Shown: positions 17,301-25,369, numbered from the stretch's first letter. The stretch is 64,000 nt of DNA from Crocinitomicaceae bacterium (GCA_028689775.1 JAQVCM010000003.1:124001-188000); one strand, 5' to 3'. Program-made: numbers and translations. Notes: generated by a model not told the origin, from the letters alone.

Positions 17301-18296
17301 ATGTTCAGCCTCGATTTTTTATCGAGGAGTAAAACCGTTTTTTTTAATATTTTTTTGTTTTTTGTTTTTTCTTTGACGGCACAACAAAACTTGGTGCCGA
17401 ACGGGAGTTTTGAAGAGTATTATAGTTGTCCAACTGGAAATAATTTAAATGATGGGCAGTTTGAGCGTTGTAAAAGATGGTGGAGTCCTACTGAATGCTC
17501 ACCAGATTATTTCAATGTATGCAATAATAATATTAACGGAGTAGTTGGTGTACCAAATAATTTTTGGGGATATCAAAATCCTTTTGAGGGAAATGGGTAT
17601 GTGGGATTTATTCCTGTAATGGTTGATGGTGTTGAATTAGGTTCTGAATACTTTAGAACTGAACTATTCTTTCCATTGAAACCTTGTGTGAACTATCATT
17701 TTAGTATGTATATATCTTTAGCGAACTATTCAACACACGGTTTAAATAAGATTGGAGCATATTTTTCCAAAGACAACTCCTTTCAGCTGGGCTGTAAGCA
17801 GCTCATTGAAAGCTCACAAGTTAAATACACAGGGATTCCTATTATAGATTCTGTTAATTGGACAAAAATTGAAGGCACTTTCACTGCAGAAGGAGGAGAG
17901 AGGTTTCTAACAATTGGATTTTTCGACGAAGACATAGACACTGTTTTTGTACAATTTTCCCTGGGGTCTTATTTTCATCCGTATTACTATGTAGATAATG
18001 TATCGTTATATGAAGTGGGTGAAAATTTACAACAACCTTGTGATTTTCATTTGGAAATTCCAAATGTATTTACGCCTAATAATGACGGCACAAACGATGT
18101 AATAGATTTGTCAAAATATCTGGATTTTATTGATAACGTACGAATCATTAATCGTTGGGGAAATACAGTGGAAATTTTAACAAAAGACAATCCTATATGG
18201 GATGGCAATAATTGTACAGATGGAATCTATTATTATTTGATCGAAGACGAAAAAATTAAAACAAAACAAAACGGTTTTATTCATTTGATAAGATAA
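17301..18296 (+). CDS. Secreted protein A1: NGSFE-type domain with T9SS type B (CHU_C) sorting domain
   Basis: A 331-residue exported protein. The signal peptide covers about residues 1-28 (hydrophobic FFNIFLFFVFSL, cut near TAQQN). The middle domain begins NLVPNGSFE, has conserved Cys/Trp positions and looks like a galactose-binding jelly roll (GYQNPFEGNGYVGF, EGTFTAEGGERFLTIG). The C terminus is the gliding-motility-associated CHU_C domain (PNVFTPNNDGTND, INRWGN, DGIYYYLI), a type IX secretion signal. I chose the ATG at 17301; an in-frame TTG at 17274 would add nine residues. A hairpin covers codons 3-9. The function is unknown, probably surface adhesion or binding. Confidence 0.85.
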   Translation: MFSLDFLSRSKTVFFNIFLFFVFSLTAQQNLVPNGSFEEYYSCPTGNNLNDGQFERCKRWWSPTECSPDYFNVCNNNINGVVGVPNNFWGYQNPFEGNGYVGFIPVMVDGVELGSEYFRTELFFPLKPCVNYHFSMYISLANYSTHGLNKIGAYFSKDNSFQLGCKQLIESSQVKYTGIPIIDSVNWTKIEGTFTAEGGERFLTIGFFDEDIDTVFVQFSLGSYFHPYYYVDNVSLYEVGENLQQPCDFHLEIPNVFTPNNDGTNDVIDLSKYLDFIDNVRIINRWGNTVEILTKDNPIWDGNNCTDGIYYYLIEDEKIKTKQNGFIHLIR

Positions 18297-18309
18297 ACAC
18301 TTATCAAAT

Positions 18310-18390
18310 ATGAAAAGAATAATACAAATTGTTGCGAGTATAATACTACTTACAAGCAACACAAGACGGAGATTAACAGGCTCAATTTAA
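18310..18390 (+). pseudogene. Remnant of a protein B gene (module 1)
   Basis: ATG followed by a hydrophobic signal-like start (MKRIIQIVASIILLTSNT) and then a tail ending RRRLTGSI and stop. The start lies 13 bases after protein A1, where protein B genes begin in modules 2 and 3. The tail codons (CGGAGATTAACAG) are the same sequence that ends the broken B2 gene, so nearly all of the gene has been deleted between signal peptide and tail. It is not expected to make a working product. Confidence 0.6.
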
Positions 18391-18666
18391 AAATAGTAAC
18401 CTGAAGAAATAAAACAAATTTGAAAATTTCAGATTAACTAAAAATTATTTCATACCTTTCTTCGAAATTTATTAACCTAAACAAAAAAGAGACGAGCAAA
18501 AAGCACAAACCTCTCACCCATCTCTTCGATATAAATTTGACCCTATATCGTTGCAAAGATAACTGTTTACAGAGTTGCTTGTGTTGCTAAAAAGTTAAAT
18601 AAACAAAAGACCTTCACGAAGGCAAGCCCTTTCCTATTTTTGGTTTAGATGATAGAAAATAGAGTT
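18367..18666. repeat. Direct repeat block, copy 2 (module 2)
   Basis: A 300-bp block closely matching 20445-20744. It starts with CGGAGATTAACAG inside the B1 remnant, includes the minus-strand small RNA gene and the plus-strand -7 box (18635-18642), and ends at AGAGTT. After that it diverges, lacking the TTTTCACATG inverted repeat and the shared signal-peptide codons of copies 1 and 3. Confidence 0.9.
18483..18550 (-). ncRNA. Candidate ~68-nt small RNA, copy 2
   Basis: Same architecture as copy 1: -7 box TATCTTTG (18561-18554), hairpin 1 CGATATA/TATATCG (18550-18527) with a 10-nt loop (one base shorter than copy 1), hairpin 2 (18525-18510 with 18503-18488) and a U-tract. Both stems and the G-U-rich pairing are unchanged, while the only differences lie in the loop and the T-tract length. 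Confidence 0.6.
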
Positions 18667-18724
18667 TTTTAAATCATTTTTCTTGTGCATTTCCAACTTT
18701 AATGTTGTGAGACTTGTCAGGAAA

Positions 18725-19687
18725 ATGAAACAAATCAAAGAACAAACATTGAATAAAATCTCCACCAGCTTTATTTTTCTTCTTTTGTTTTACAATTTAT
18801 GTACAGCACAATATAACTATGTTCCAAATCCTAGCTTTGAGCATTCAATTGACTGTCCGACTATGCTTGGTGAATTGTCTTTGTCTGAAAATTGGTTCGA
18901 TCCTACAAGCGCATCAAGCGATTACTTTCATTCATGCGCAGATATCTTGTCCTACTGTTCAATCCCATCAAATTTGATGGGATTTCAACCTGCTAGGACA
19001 GGGAATGCTTATGCAGGAATTGTTACTTATCGAGGTTCCAACGATAATTTCAGAGAATATTTATGTACTCGGCTTTTGAAACCTTTAACACAAGGTGAAA
19101 GTTATTGTATTACATTTTATGTTTCCTTAGCTGACAGCTGTCAATACGCAACAAACAATATTGGTATTTCTTTTTCAGAGGATTCTTTGCAAGGATCTAT
19201 TTTTGAACCTTTAAATTCATCCTCTCTTAATTGCGAAAAAGTTGTTTTTGAGAGGAATATATGGAGAAAATTAGTATATAATTATCATGCTGAAGGCAAT
19301 GAAGCTTTTCTGACAATCGGAAATTTTAAAGACTACTCTCAGATACAAGTTACTCAGGTGAATAATTCGTCAGCAGTGTTTGATTATTCGTACTATTATA
19401 TTGATGACGTTAGCGTTTATAGTGGACATTGTCTGGAAAGTAATTATACAAATGTATTCACTCCCAATAATGATGGGATAAATGACATTTTCATACTTGA
19501 CGATGAACAGGACTTTATCGTATTTAACCGATGGGGAAATACTCTATTTGAAACTTCGGAGAATCTTAAATCATGGAACGGACAAGATAATAACGGTAAT
19601 AATCTACCGGATGGAATTTACTTTTTTCAAGTAATTAATAGTCAGAGGGAGATTTTATTTCAATCGTTTGTTACAATTATACGATAG
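18725..19687 (+). CDS. Secreted protein A2: NGSFE-type domain with T9SS type B (CHU_C) sorting domain
   Basis: A 320-residue exported protein, paralogue of A1. Signal peptide about residues 1-28 (STSFIFLLLFYNLCTAQ) is unrelated in sequence to that of A1 and A3. The mature part begins YNYVPNPSFE and keeps the same domain pattern (CPTMLGELSLSENW, MGFQPARTGNAYAGI, YYIDDVSVY). The C terminus is CHU_C (TNVFTPNNDGIND, FNRWGN, LPDGIYFFQV). The ATG at 18725 was preferred over an upstream in-frame TTG because the signal peptide then has normal length. The stop is 2 bases before the ATG of the broken B2 gene. Confidence 0.85.
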   Translation: MKQIKEQTLNKISTSFIFLLLFYNLCTAQYNYVPNPSFEHSIDCPTMLGELSLSENWFDPTSASSDYFHSCADILSYCSIPSNLMGFQPARTGNAYAGIVTYRGSNDNFREYLCTRLLKPLTQGESYCITFYVSLADSCQYATNNIGISFSEDSLQGSIFEPLNSSSLNCEKVVFERNIWRKLVYNYHAEGNEAFLTIGNFKDYSQIQVTQVNNSSAVFDYSYYYIDDVSVYSGHCLESNYTNVFTPNNDGINDIFILDDEQDFIVFNRWGNTLFETSENLKSWNGQDNNGNNLPDGIYFFQVINSQREILFQSFVTIIR

Positions 19688-19689
19688 AT

Positions 19690-20431
19690 ATGAGAAATAT
19701 AATTACAATGTCATTTGTTCTTTTGAGTATAAGCGCCTTGTCACAAGGTGGAGCGGCTGGAAACGCGTTCCCCGGAACATTTTTAGGTTGGAATAACACA
19801 AACGGCATCAACCCTTTACTTTTTAAAACAAACAACACCAACCGATTGAAAATAAACGGCAACTTAAGTTACACCTTAAATGGCTATGCAGGCGCGCGTG
19901 ATGGGAATTTACTAATTGGTTTGAGTAACAATTTACTTAGTACAGGGCAAAATATATTTACTGGTAGTTCTGGCGCTTTTTCTCTCCTCCATATTAACGG
20001 TCCTGGTTCAGGAGTACAAGAATTTGGTTATCGTCCTTGGATGCAAACAGGTATTACCTTCACAGACAATAACGATTTAAGTTACATGGGTTTGAGAAAA
20101 GTAGGCTCTGGCTTTGATATTACCGAAACGGTAATCGGCTGGGCAGACAATCAAGGTACAGGAGTTGGCCCAGATTGTGTCGCTTTTCGTTTTTTTGGAG
20201 GAGGAAATGGTTCAACTATTATTAGCACTAATTTGCTAGAAACAAGTGACTTAGATGGATTGCATATTGCTCAATTTGCACCCACTGGAGAGCTTGGTTT
20301 GCCGGTGTGAACAGCACTGCCTTGAATAATACTGCTGTAGATTATGTGTATACCATCTACATGAATGACAATTTTGGTGGTTTGAACCTTTTTGGTACTA
20401 CTCAGTTTTTTAAAAAACTATTGATTAATTA
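19690..20431 (+). pseudogene. Chimeric, frameshifted protein B gene (module 2)
   Basis: The first 200 codons encode a signal peptide (ITMSFVLLSISALSQ) and a tail-fibre-like N-terminal region (NAFPGTFLGWNNTNGINPLLFKT) similar in layout to B3. At about 20297 the DNA switches to a sequence close to 22270-22423 of the intact B3 gene, but in a different frame, so translation stops at 20310. In the B3 frame the remainder would read WFAGVNSTALNN...TTQFFKKLLIN and stop at 20431. It then runs into the repeat block. A 206-residue secreted product without sorting tail could still be made, but T9SS export would fail. Confidence 0.75.
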
Positions 20432-20444
20432 ACTAGGGTTTGCA

Positions 20445-20948
20445 CGGAGATTAACAGCCTCAATTTAAAAACATTAGCCTGAAGAAATAAAATAAATTCA
20501 AAAAGATAGATTGACTCAAAATTATTTCATACCTTTCTTAAATATTTATTAACCTAAACAAAAAAAGAGACGAGCAAAAAGCACAAACCTCTCACCCATC
20601 TCTTCGATATAAATTTGACCCTATATCGTTGCAAAGATAACTGTTTACAGAGTTGCTTGTGTTGCTAAAAAGTTAAATAAACAAAAGACCTTCACGAAGG
20701 CAAGCCCTTTCCTATTTTTGGTTTAGATGATAGAAAATAGAGTTGAACTTTTCACATGTTTAAAAATGGCATGTAAAAAGTTAGTTTAAAAGATAAATCA
20801 TATCAAATTGCTGAACGCGTTAAAACTTATAAAAATGTTCAGCCTCGATTTTTTATCGGGGAATAAAACTGTTTTTTTTAGTATTTTTTTGTTTTTTGTT
20901 TTTTCTCTGACAGCACAACAAAATCTTGTGCCTAACGGAAGTTTTGAA
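20445..20948. repeat. Direct repeat block, copy 3 (module 3)
   Basis: The 5' 300 bp match copy 2; the part from 20558 on matches copy 1, including the inverted repeat near 20754-20785 (one arm changed by one base), hairpin CCTCGAT/ATCGGGG (20843-20861) and the signal-peptide codons. In that hairpin the change A to G keeps the pair as U-G. This copy therefore bridges the other two and shows the full unit length of about 500 bp. Confidence 0.9.
20560..20628 (-). ncRNA. Candidate ~69-nt small RNA, copy 3
   Basis: -7 box TATCTTTG (20639-20632), hairpin 1 (20628-20605), hairpin 2 (20603-20588 with 20581-20566) and U-tract (20566-20560), all as in copies 1 and 2. Confidence 0.6.
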
Positions 20949-21830
20949 ACGTACTCTCAATGCCCCGACCCTGCCACAGTTGACCCAATGCCCGCCAATA
21001 TGATAGAGCTTGCAACGGGTTGGGGCAACCCTACGGGATATACACCCGATTATTTTGCAACTTGTGTTACATCAAACTATAGTATTCCTGCTAATGATTA
21101 TGGTTCTCAAAATGCCCGAACGGGAAATGCCTATGCAGGTTTAATTACTATGTATGGTGGATTAGACGCAAGAGAATACATTCAAACGCAATTAACAACA
21201 CCGCTAATAGCAGGTAAACAATACTTAGTTACTTTCTATGTCTGTTTGGGTAAAGTTTGCACATACGCAGCAAACGACATAGGGGCTTATTTTTCAAATA
21301 CACCCGTTTCGGTTTCTCATAGTTTGGTCTTGCTATTTTCGCCTCAAATTTCAAACAATCCTTTTACAAATCCGCTAACAGATACGGTTGGGTGGACAGA
21401 AGTTTCAGGCGTTTTTACTGCACAAGGCGGAGAACAATATATGACCATTGGCAACTTTAATAATGACGCTACAACCGATACGACACATAAGTCTGTAATT
21501 CCTTCCCCTTATTGGGAAGCAAGCTATCATTATATTGATGATGTAAGCGTGGTGTGCTTAGATTGTCCTGTCGGGATTTATGAAACAAGTATTGACAGCA
21601 AAATAAGTGTTTTTCCTAATCCTGCAACCGATTATTTAAACATAAATTTTGATGACATTTACCCTGAAAGAATTACATTGTTTAACGGTATGGGGCAAAC
21701 ATTACTTGTAAAAAATCAACTATCAGAAAACACACAAATAAATGTTGCGGACTATCAGGCAGGCATTTATTTTTTGAAGATAGAAACAAAAGAAAATTCA
21801 ATAACAAAACGATTTTTAATAACCAAATAA
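20835..21830 (+). CDS. Secreted protein A3: NGSFE-type domain with T9SS type A sorting domain
   Basis: A 331-residue exported protein. The signal peptide is almost identical to that of A1 (FSLDFLSGNKTVFFSIFL), and the mature protein again begins QQNLVPNGSFE. The binding-like domain is complete (YGSQNARTGNAYAGLI, HYIDDVSVV). The C terminus, however, is a type A sorting domain (ISVFPNPATDYLNINF, ITLFNGMGQ, GIYFLKIETKE, ending RFLITK) instead of CHU_C. Start chosen at the ATG (20835); the in-frame TTG 27 bases earlier is less likely. It is followed after 40 bases by protein B3. Confidence 0.87.
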   Translation: MFSLDFLSGNKTVFFSIFLFFVFSLTAQQNLVPNGSFETYSQCPDPATVDPMPANMIELATGWGNPTGYTPDYFATCVTSNYSIPANDYGSQNARTGNAYAGLITMYGGLDAREYIQTQLTTPLIAGKQYLVTFYVCLGKVCTYAANDIGAYFSNTPVSVSHSLVLLFSPQISNNPFTNPLTDTVGWTEVSGVFTAQGGEQYMTIGNFNNDATTDTTHKSVIPSPYWEASYHYIDDVSVVCLDCPVGIYETSIDSKISVFPNPATDYLNINFDDIYPERITLFNGMGQTLLVKNQLSENTQINVADYQAGIYFLKIETKENSITKRFLITK

Positions 21831-21870
21831 GAAGTGCGGAATCAGCACTATAATCACTGACACAATTATT

Positions 21871-24354
21871 ATGAAAGTAAATTTTACACGCTTAGCCACA
21901 TTTGCACTTTTAATGGGTGTAAATTATTCGGCTTTTTGTCAAAATTGGCTGACCAATGGAAATAATGTTACGGCAGGTCAGTTCCTCGGTTCAATTAATA
22001 ACCAACCTCTATTATTCAGAACCGCAAATGTTAACCGCATGCACATCAACGGCAATGGAATCATTACCAACGGTGCTAATGCGAGTGGTTTTATTGGAAT
22101 TGGAACCAATGTTCCTTCCGCTCCTTTGCACATTGTGGGAACTCAAGTAGCCAATGCACAAGGTTGGAGACGAGGACTTACCTTGAGTAATAATGCTATA
22201 CTTCAATGGGAAGTTGCAGCAGATAATGGTTTTTTTATGGGGCACCCGTCAAATACACCAGGTGGGAATTGGTTTGCCGGTATGAACAGCACTGCCTTGA
22301 ATAATTCTGCTGTAGATTATGTGTATACCATCTATGTGAATGACAATTTCGGAGGTTTGAATCCTCTTGGAACTACTCAGTTTTTCAAAAACTTATTGGT
22401 TATTCAGCCAGGGTTTGAACGTAGGTTTGGAGTAAATGTACTTGAACCTGCACGTGTAACAGAAATTTTCGATGATGGAAATGCCATCACGGATGCGCAA
22501 TTACGGTTGTCAACAGCAAATAATGCCTTTACAGATTTCAGAACACAACACGCTGGCTCAATGATTATATCTCCACAAAGTGGTAGAGTTGGAATAACTT
22601 CCGGTGGTACTAATATTGACCCAACTGCTAACTTAGACATCAACGGGAATGTGAGAATTAGAAACGTACAAACAGGAATTGCCAATTCTTTGTTAATTGG
22701 AACTAACGTTAGTGGTTCAACTGATGTTAATGTGCGAAGATTAGATTTTAGCGGGAATAGCAATCATGTACTTCTTGGAAATGGAACTTGGGGTAGCGTA
22801 TCTTCTACAGGATTTGGAAACTATTGCAATGCACCTCAAAATAATTTGACAAGTAGCTATCAAATTCCAATGAATAACCAGAACTTTTATTTTACCAACA
22901 ATGATGTATTAGGACAAAATCATATTGGAATCGGTATTCCATGTAATGCGAATTTATCTGCAAAACTAACTGTACATCAAAGTCATCCAACGACAGTCGA
23001 TACGAGTACAACGAGTGTAACTGGCTATAATGATGATGTAGCAAATACTTATGGATTAGACTATAACGGTGTCTTTGGTACTGCAGTTGGCGTACAAGCC
23101 CTCGAAAAAACGCTAAATAGAGGAGGTTATTTTACTGCAAAAAACTCGGGTTATGCCATGGGTGTTATGGGTGAAGTAGATGATATTCACCAAGTTAATG
23201 GGAATGCATACGCGGGAAATTTTGAAGCTAAAACAGGGGCTACAAATAATTTTGCAGTAAAAGCGATGGCTTTTGCATATCCATCTAATAATCAAAACAT
23301 AGGAGTTATGGCGGAAGCAATGAATTCTAATTTTCAAAACATTGGTGGATTGTTTAGAACGTATGGATTTCAAGGTCAAACATCGACAAATATTGGTGTA
23401 GTTGGTACTGCCTCTCCACTTACCGTTCCGATGACTATTCCTGCGGGTGCAAATATTGGGGTTTATGGAAATTCCGCTTCTTTAATAGATATCACTGGTG
23501 TAAGTATTGGTTTTGCTGGTTTTTTTGATGGCAATGTGTGGATAAATGGACCAGCAACGGGTACAGGTTATGCTTCAACTTTCTCAGATGCAAACTTTAA
23601 AACCAACGTACTGAATCAAGAAAATGCAAACACCATTTTAAACCAATTAAATCCAAAAACGTTTTATTTTGATACGCTGAATAGTTATGGATTACACTTC
23701 AACGCTGCTCTTCAACATGGCTTAATTGCGCAAGAAGTAGAAGTTATATTGCCCGAACTTGTTCACAATCAAAGAAAGCCAGCCATGTTGGATTCTATTG
23801 GAAATGTAGTAACTCCAGAACTTAACTATAAAGCCCTGGATTATAGTGCTTTGATTAGTGTTTTAATCAAAGGTCATCAAGAACAAGGTCTCATCATCGA
23901 GTCTCTTCAGAGCTCAAATGATTCTCTTCACGCTCAGGTGGATGAAATTAATAATCGTCTAACCCAATTAGAAAGTTGTTTGAGTGGTATTTTACCATTC
24001 CTTTGTCAATTGAGTCAACAGGCAATACAAACAAATACACCAGATACTCAACAAGCAATTCGCTCACAATTAGCAGTTTATTTAGAAAACAAAGAAACAA
24101 TCATTTTGGATCAAAATGTTCCAAACCCATTTGCAGAACAAACAGTCATTAATTTTTCTATTCCTGAATCTGTTAAAAATGCTCAAATTCTATTTTACAA
24201 TGGACTTGGTGCTTTAATCAACACCGTTGAAATTAAAGAAAGAGGACTTGGAAGTTTAGTGGTATTTGGTTCAGACTTATCTTCTGGAACATATATGTAT
24301 ACCTTAATTGCAGACGGAATAATTGTCTCCACTAAAAAGATGGTGAAGCAATAA
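21871..24354 (+). CDS. Secreted protein B3: tail-fibre-like protein with S74 chaperone domain and T9SS type A tail
   Basis: An 827-residue exported protein. After a signal peptide (FALLMGVNYSAFCQ) it has long repetitive beta-rich stretches (PLHIVG, GNVRIRN, GIGIP) like phage tail fibres. At residues about 568-680 is an intramolecular chaperone (peptidase S74) domain: SDANFKTNV supplies the Ser-Asp and Lys of the self-cleavage site, and GLIAQEVEVILPELV and LNYKALDYSALISVLI follow. A coiled coil comes next (residues 670-705), then a type A sorting tail (LDQNVPNPFAEQTVINF, KKMVKQ). It is probably a trimeric surface fibre. A terminator follows at 24380. Confidence 0.87.
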   Translation: MKVNFTRLATFALLMGVNYSAFCQNWLTNGNNVTAGQFLGSINNQPLLFRTANVNRMHINGNGIITNGANASGFIGIGTNVPSAPLHIVGTQVANAQGWRRGLTLSNNAILQWEVAADNGFFMGHPSNTPGGNWFAGMNSTALNNSAVDYVYTIYVNDNFGGLNPLGTTQFFKNLLVIQPGFERRFGVNVLEPARVTEIFDDGNAITDAQLRLSTANNAFTDFRTQHAGSMIISPQSGRVGITSGGTNIDPTANLDINGNVRIRNVQTGIANSLLIGTNVSGSTDVNVRRLDFSGNSNHVLLGNGTWGSVSSTGFGNYCNAPQNNLTSSYQIPMNNQNFYFTNNDVLGQNHIGIGIPCNANLSAKLTVHQSHPTTVDTSTTSVTGYNDDVANTYGLDYNGVFGTAVGVQALEKTLNRGGYFTAKNSGYAMGVMGEVDDIHQVNGNAYAGNFEAKTGATNNFAVKAMAFAYPSNNQNIGVMAEAMNSNFQNIGGLFRTYGFQGQTSTNIGVVGTASPLTVPMTIPAGANIGVYGNSASLIDITGVSIGFAGFFDGNVWINGPATGTGYASTFSDANFKTNVLNQENANTILNQLNPKTFYFDTLNSYGLHFNAALQHGLIAQEVEVILPELVHNQRKPAMLDSIGNVVTPELNYKALDYSALISVLIKGHQEQGLIIESLQSSNDSLHAQVDEINNRLTQLESCLSGILPFLCQLSQQAIQTNTPDTQQAIRSQLAVYLENKETIILDQNVPNPFAEQTVINFSIPESVKNAQILFYNGLGALINTVEIKERGLGSLVVFGSDLSSGTYMYTLIADGIIVSTKKMVKQ

Positions 24355-24379
24355 GTGAAACTAACAAAAATCTATTTTT

Positions 24380-24412
24380 AACGCTTGGGGCGATGTTCCC
24401 AAGCGTTTTTTA
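24380..24412 (+). terminator. Intrinsic terminator after protein B3
   Basis: AACGCTTGGG (24380-24389) pairs with CCCAAGCGTT (24398-24407) and is followed by a T-run. It marks the end of the three-module region. Confidence 0.8.
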
Positions 24413-24498
24413 GTAAAATTATATGCTTCTGCGAATGTTAAGTAAATACATACTAAAAGTTGATTTTTAGATACTTTAACTTTCAACTACTGGACAAT

Positions 24499-24972
24499 TT
24501 ACTGCTCAATTAAAACCGATTTCTTATTTTCGTCGATGGCTACAAATGTAAATTCGCCACTGACGGCTTTCTCTCTTTCGATGGAATACATTTGTTCCAC
24601 AAAAATATCGACTCTGACTTTTAAACTGGTACTTCCGATATACGTTACTTTACCAATCAATTCAATGATAGTACCGGCTGGAATTGGTTTTTTAAAATCG
24701 ATTCGATCACTGCTAACCGTTACCATTCGTTGTCGACTAAATCGGGTTGCAGCAATAAACGCTACTTCATCCATCAATTGCATGGCTGTTCCTCCGAAAA
24801 GTGTGTCGTAATGGTTGGTTGTATTGGGAAATACAGCTTTGAAAATGTGTGTTTGAGATTGCTGAATTCTTTCTTCTCTGGTGAGAATAGTGGACTGATT
24901 TGCCGAAACTCCTTCTACTTTTGATTGTTCGTTGTCACCAGTTCGCGGATGACTTGTCTGTGTGTTTTGCAT
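24499..24972 (-). CDS. Acyl-CoA thioesterase, hotdog fold
   Basis: A 157-residue enzyme hydrolysing acyl-CoA to free acid and CoA. The hotdog core begins at about residue 38 (QTHIFKAVFPNTTNHYDTLFGG) with the active-site helix MQLMDEVAFIAATRF and strands VSSDRIDFKKPIP. It resembles the YciA/BFIT group. The first 30 residues are Ser/Thr/Gln-rich and not part of the fold. It lies downstream of the cobalamin riboswitch (25176-25328), about 200 bases away on the same strand, but a B12 link to a thioesterase would be unexpected. Confidence 0.85.
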   Translation of the reverse strand: MQNTQTSHPRTGDNEQSKVEGVSANQSTILTREERIQQSQTHIFKAVFPNTTNHYDTLFGGTAMQLMDEVAFIAATRFSRQRMVTVSSDRIDFKKPIPAGTIIELIGKVTYIGSTSLKVRVDIFVEQMYSIEREKAVSGEFTFVAIDENKKSVLIEQ

Positions 24973-25018
24973 TTGTTTTTAACTTTTAAAAATGAAACAA
25001 GATTTAAAAGTTCCTGAA

Positions 25019-25156
25019 CTAAAAGTCACGATGCAAAACTAGAATAAATTTTAGAAAGAAATATACCACAAACGAAAGCATAGATCTCCAAGTTGCTAGC
25101 TGAAAATTATGATTTTTGAGTATCTGTCTGACATTAACTTTAATTCGCGAAAGCAT
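25019..25156 (-). CDS. Possible small ORF directly behind the riboswitch
   Basis: A 45-codon frame whose ATG lies 20 bases after the end of the cobalamin riboswitch, where a controlled gene should start. The product (MLSRIKVNVRQILK...) ends in a hydrophobic stretch (SMLSFVVYFFLKFILVL). I recognise no family. It may be a small membrane protein, the stub of a lost B12 transport gene, or chance. Confidence 0.2.
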   Translation of the reverse strand: MLSRIKVNVRQILKNHNFQLATWRSMLSFVVYFFLKFILVLHRDF

Positions 25157-25175
25157 GGTCAATTCGAAAAAGGAA

Positions 25176-25328
25176 GGTATCCTGACTTGTAACAATTTTA
25201 CCGTTCTTGCCATCAATTTTTCAATCAACAGTGGATTCTCGTGGGTAAAACCTTTTGTGTTACTTACAGTTGCGCGACAGTTCGTGATTTACACACGATT
25301 CCCTATTCCTATACAGCTATGTATAACC
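25176..25328 (-). promoter_or_regulatory. Cobalamin (adenosylcobalamin) riboswitch
   Basis: On the minus strand the conserved core is readable: GGGAATCGTGTGTAAATCAC followed by ACTGTCGCGCAACTGTAA (the B12 box region), then CCACTG, and finally GTCAGGATACC at 25186-25176, pairing with GGTTAT (from 25328) as P1. These match the class-I cobalamin riboswitch consensus closely. Such elements normally shut off B12 uptake or B12-independent isozyme genes. Downstream on this strand there is only a 45-codon frame and, 200 bases further, a thioesterase gene. Confidence 0.88.
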
Positions 25329-25369
25329 TTTTTCGGTTGATGAAGAAATTTAGAAAGAACTTATGAGTA

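Larger units (their letters stand above)
17022..17414. repeat. Direct repeat block, copy 1 (module 1)
   Basis: Starts with ACAAAAAAAGAGACGAGC and runs through the promoter region into the signal-peptide codons of the next gene. It matches copy 3 (20558-20948) along its whole length with few changes, and copy 2 up to the TAGAAAATAGAGTT stretch. Sub-elements in order: minus-strand small RNA gene (17024-17104), CCTTC-AC-GAAGG hairpin near 17160, plus-strand -7 box TATTTTTG (17178-17185), inverted repeat TTTTCACATG (17214-17223) with CATGTGAAAA (17236-17245), and hairpin CCTCGAT/ATCGAGG (17309-17327). Confidence 0.9.

Noticed and set aside
17022..20948. The three repeats as a CRISPR array or integron attC sites
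   Set aside because: The units are 300-500 bp long, separated by whole genes, and there is no cas gene, no integrase and no attC-type core. Tandem duplication explains them better.
25116..25340. 74-codon plus-strand frame opposite the riboswitch
   Set aside because: It is antisense to the conserved cobalamin riboswitch core and has no family match or promoter.
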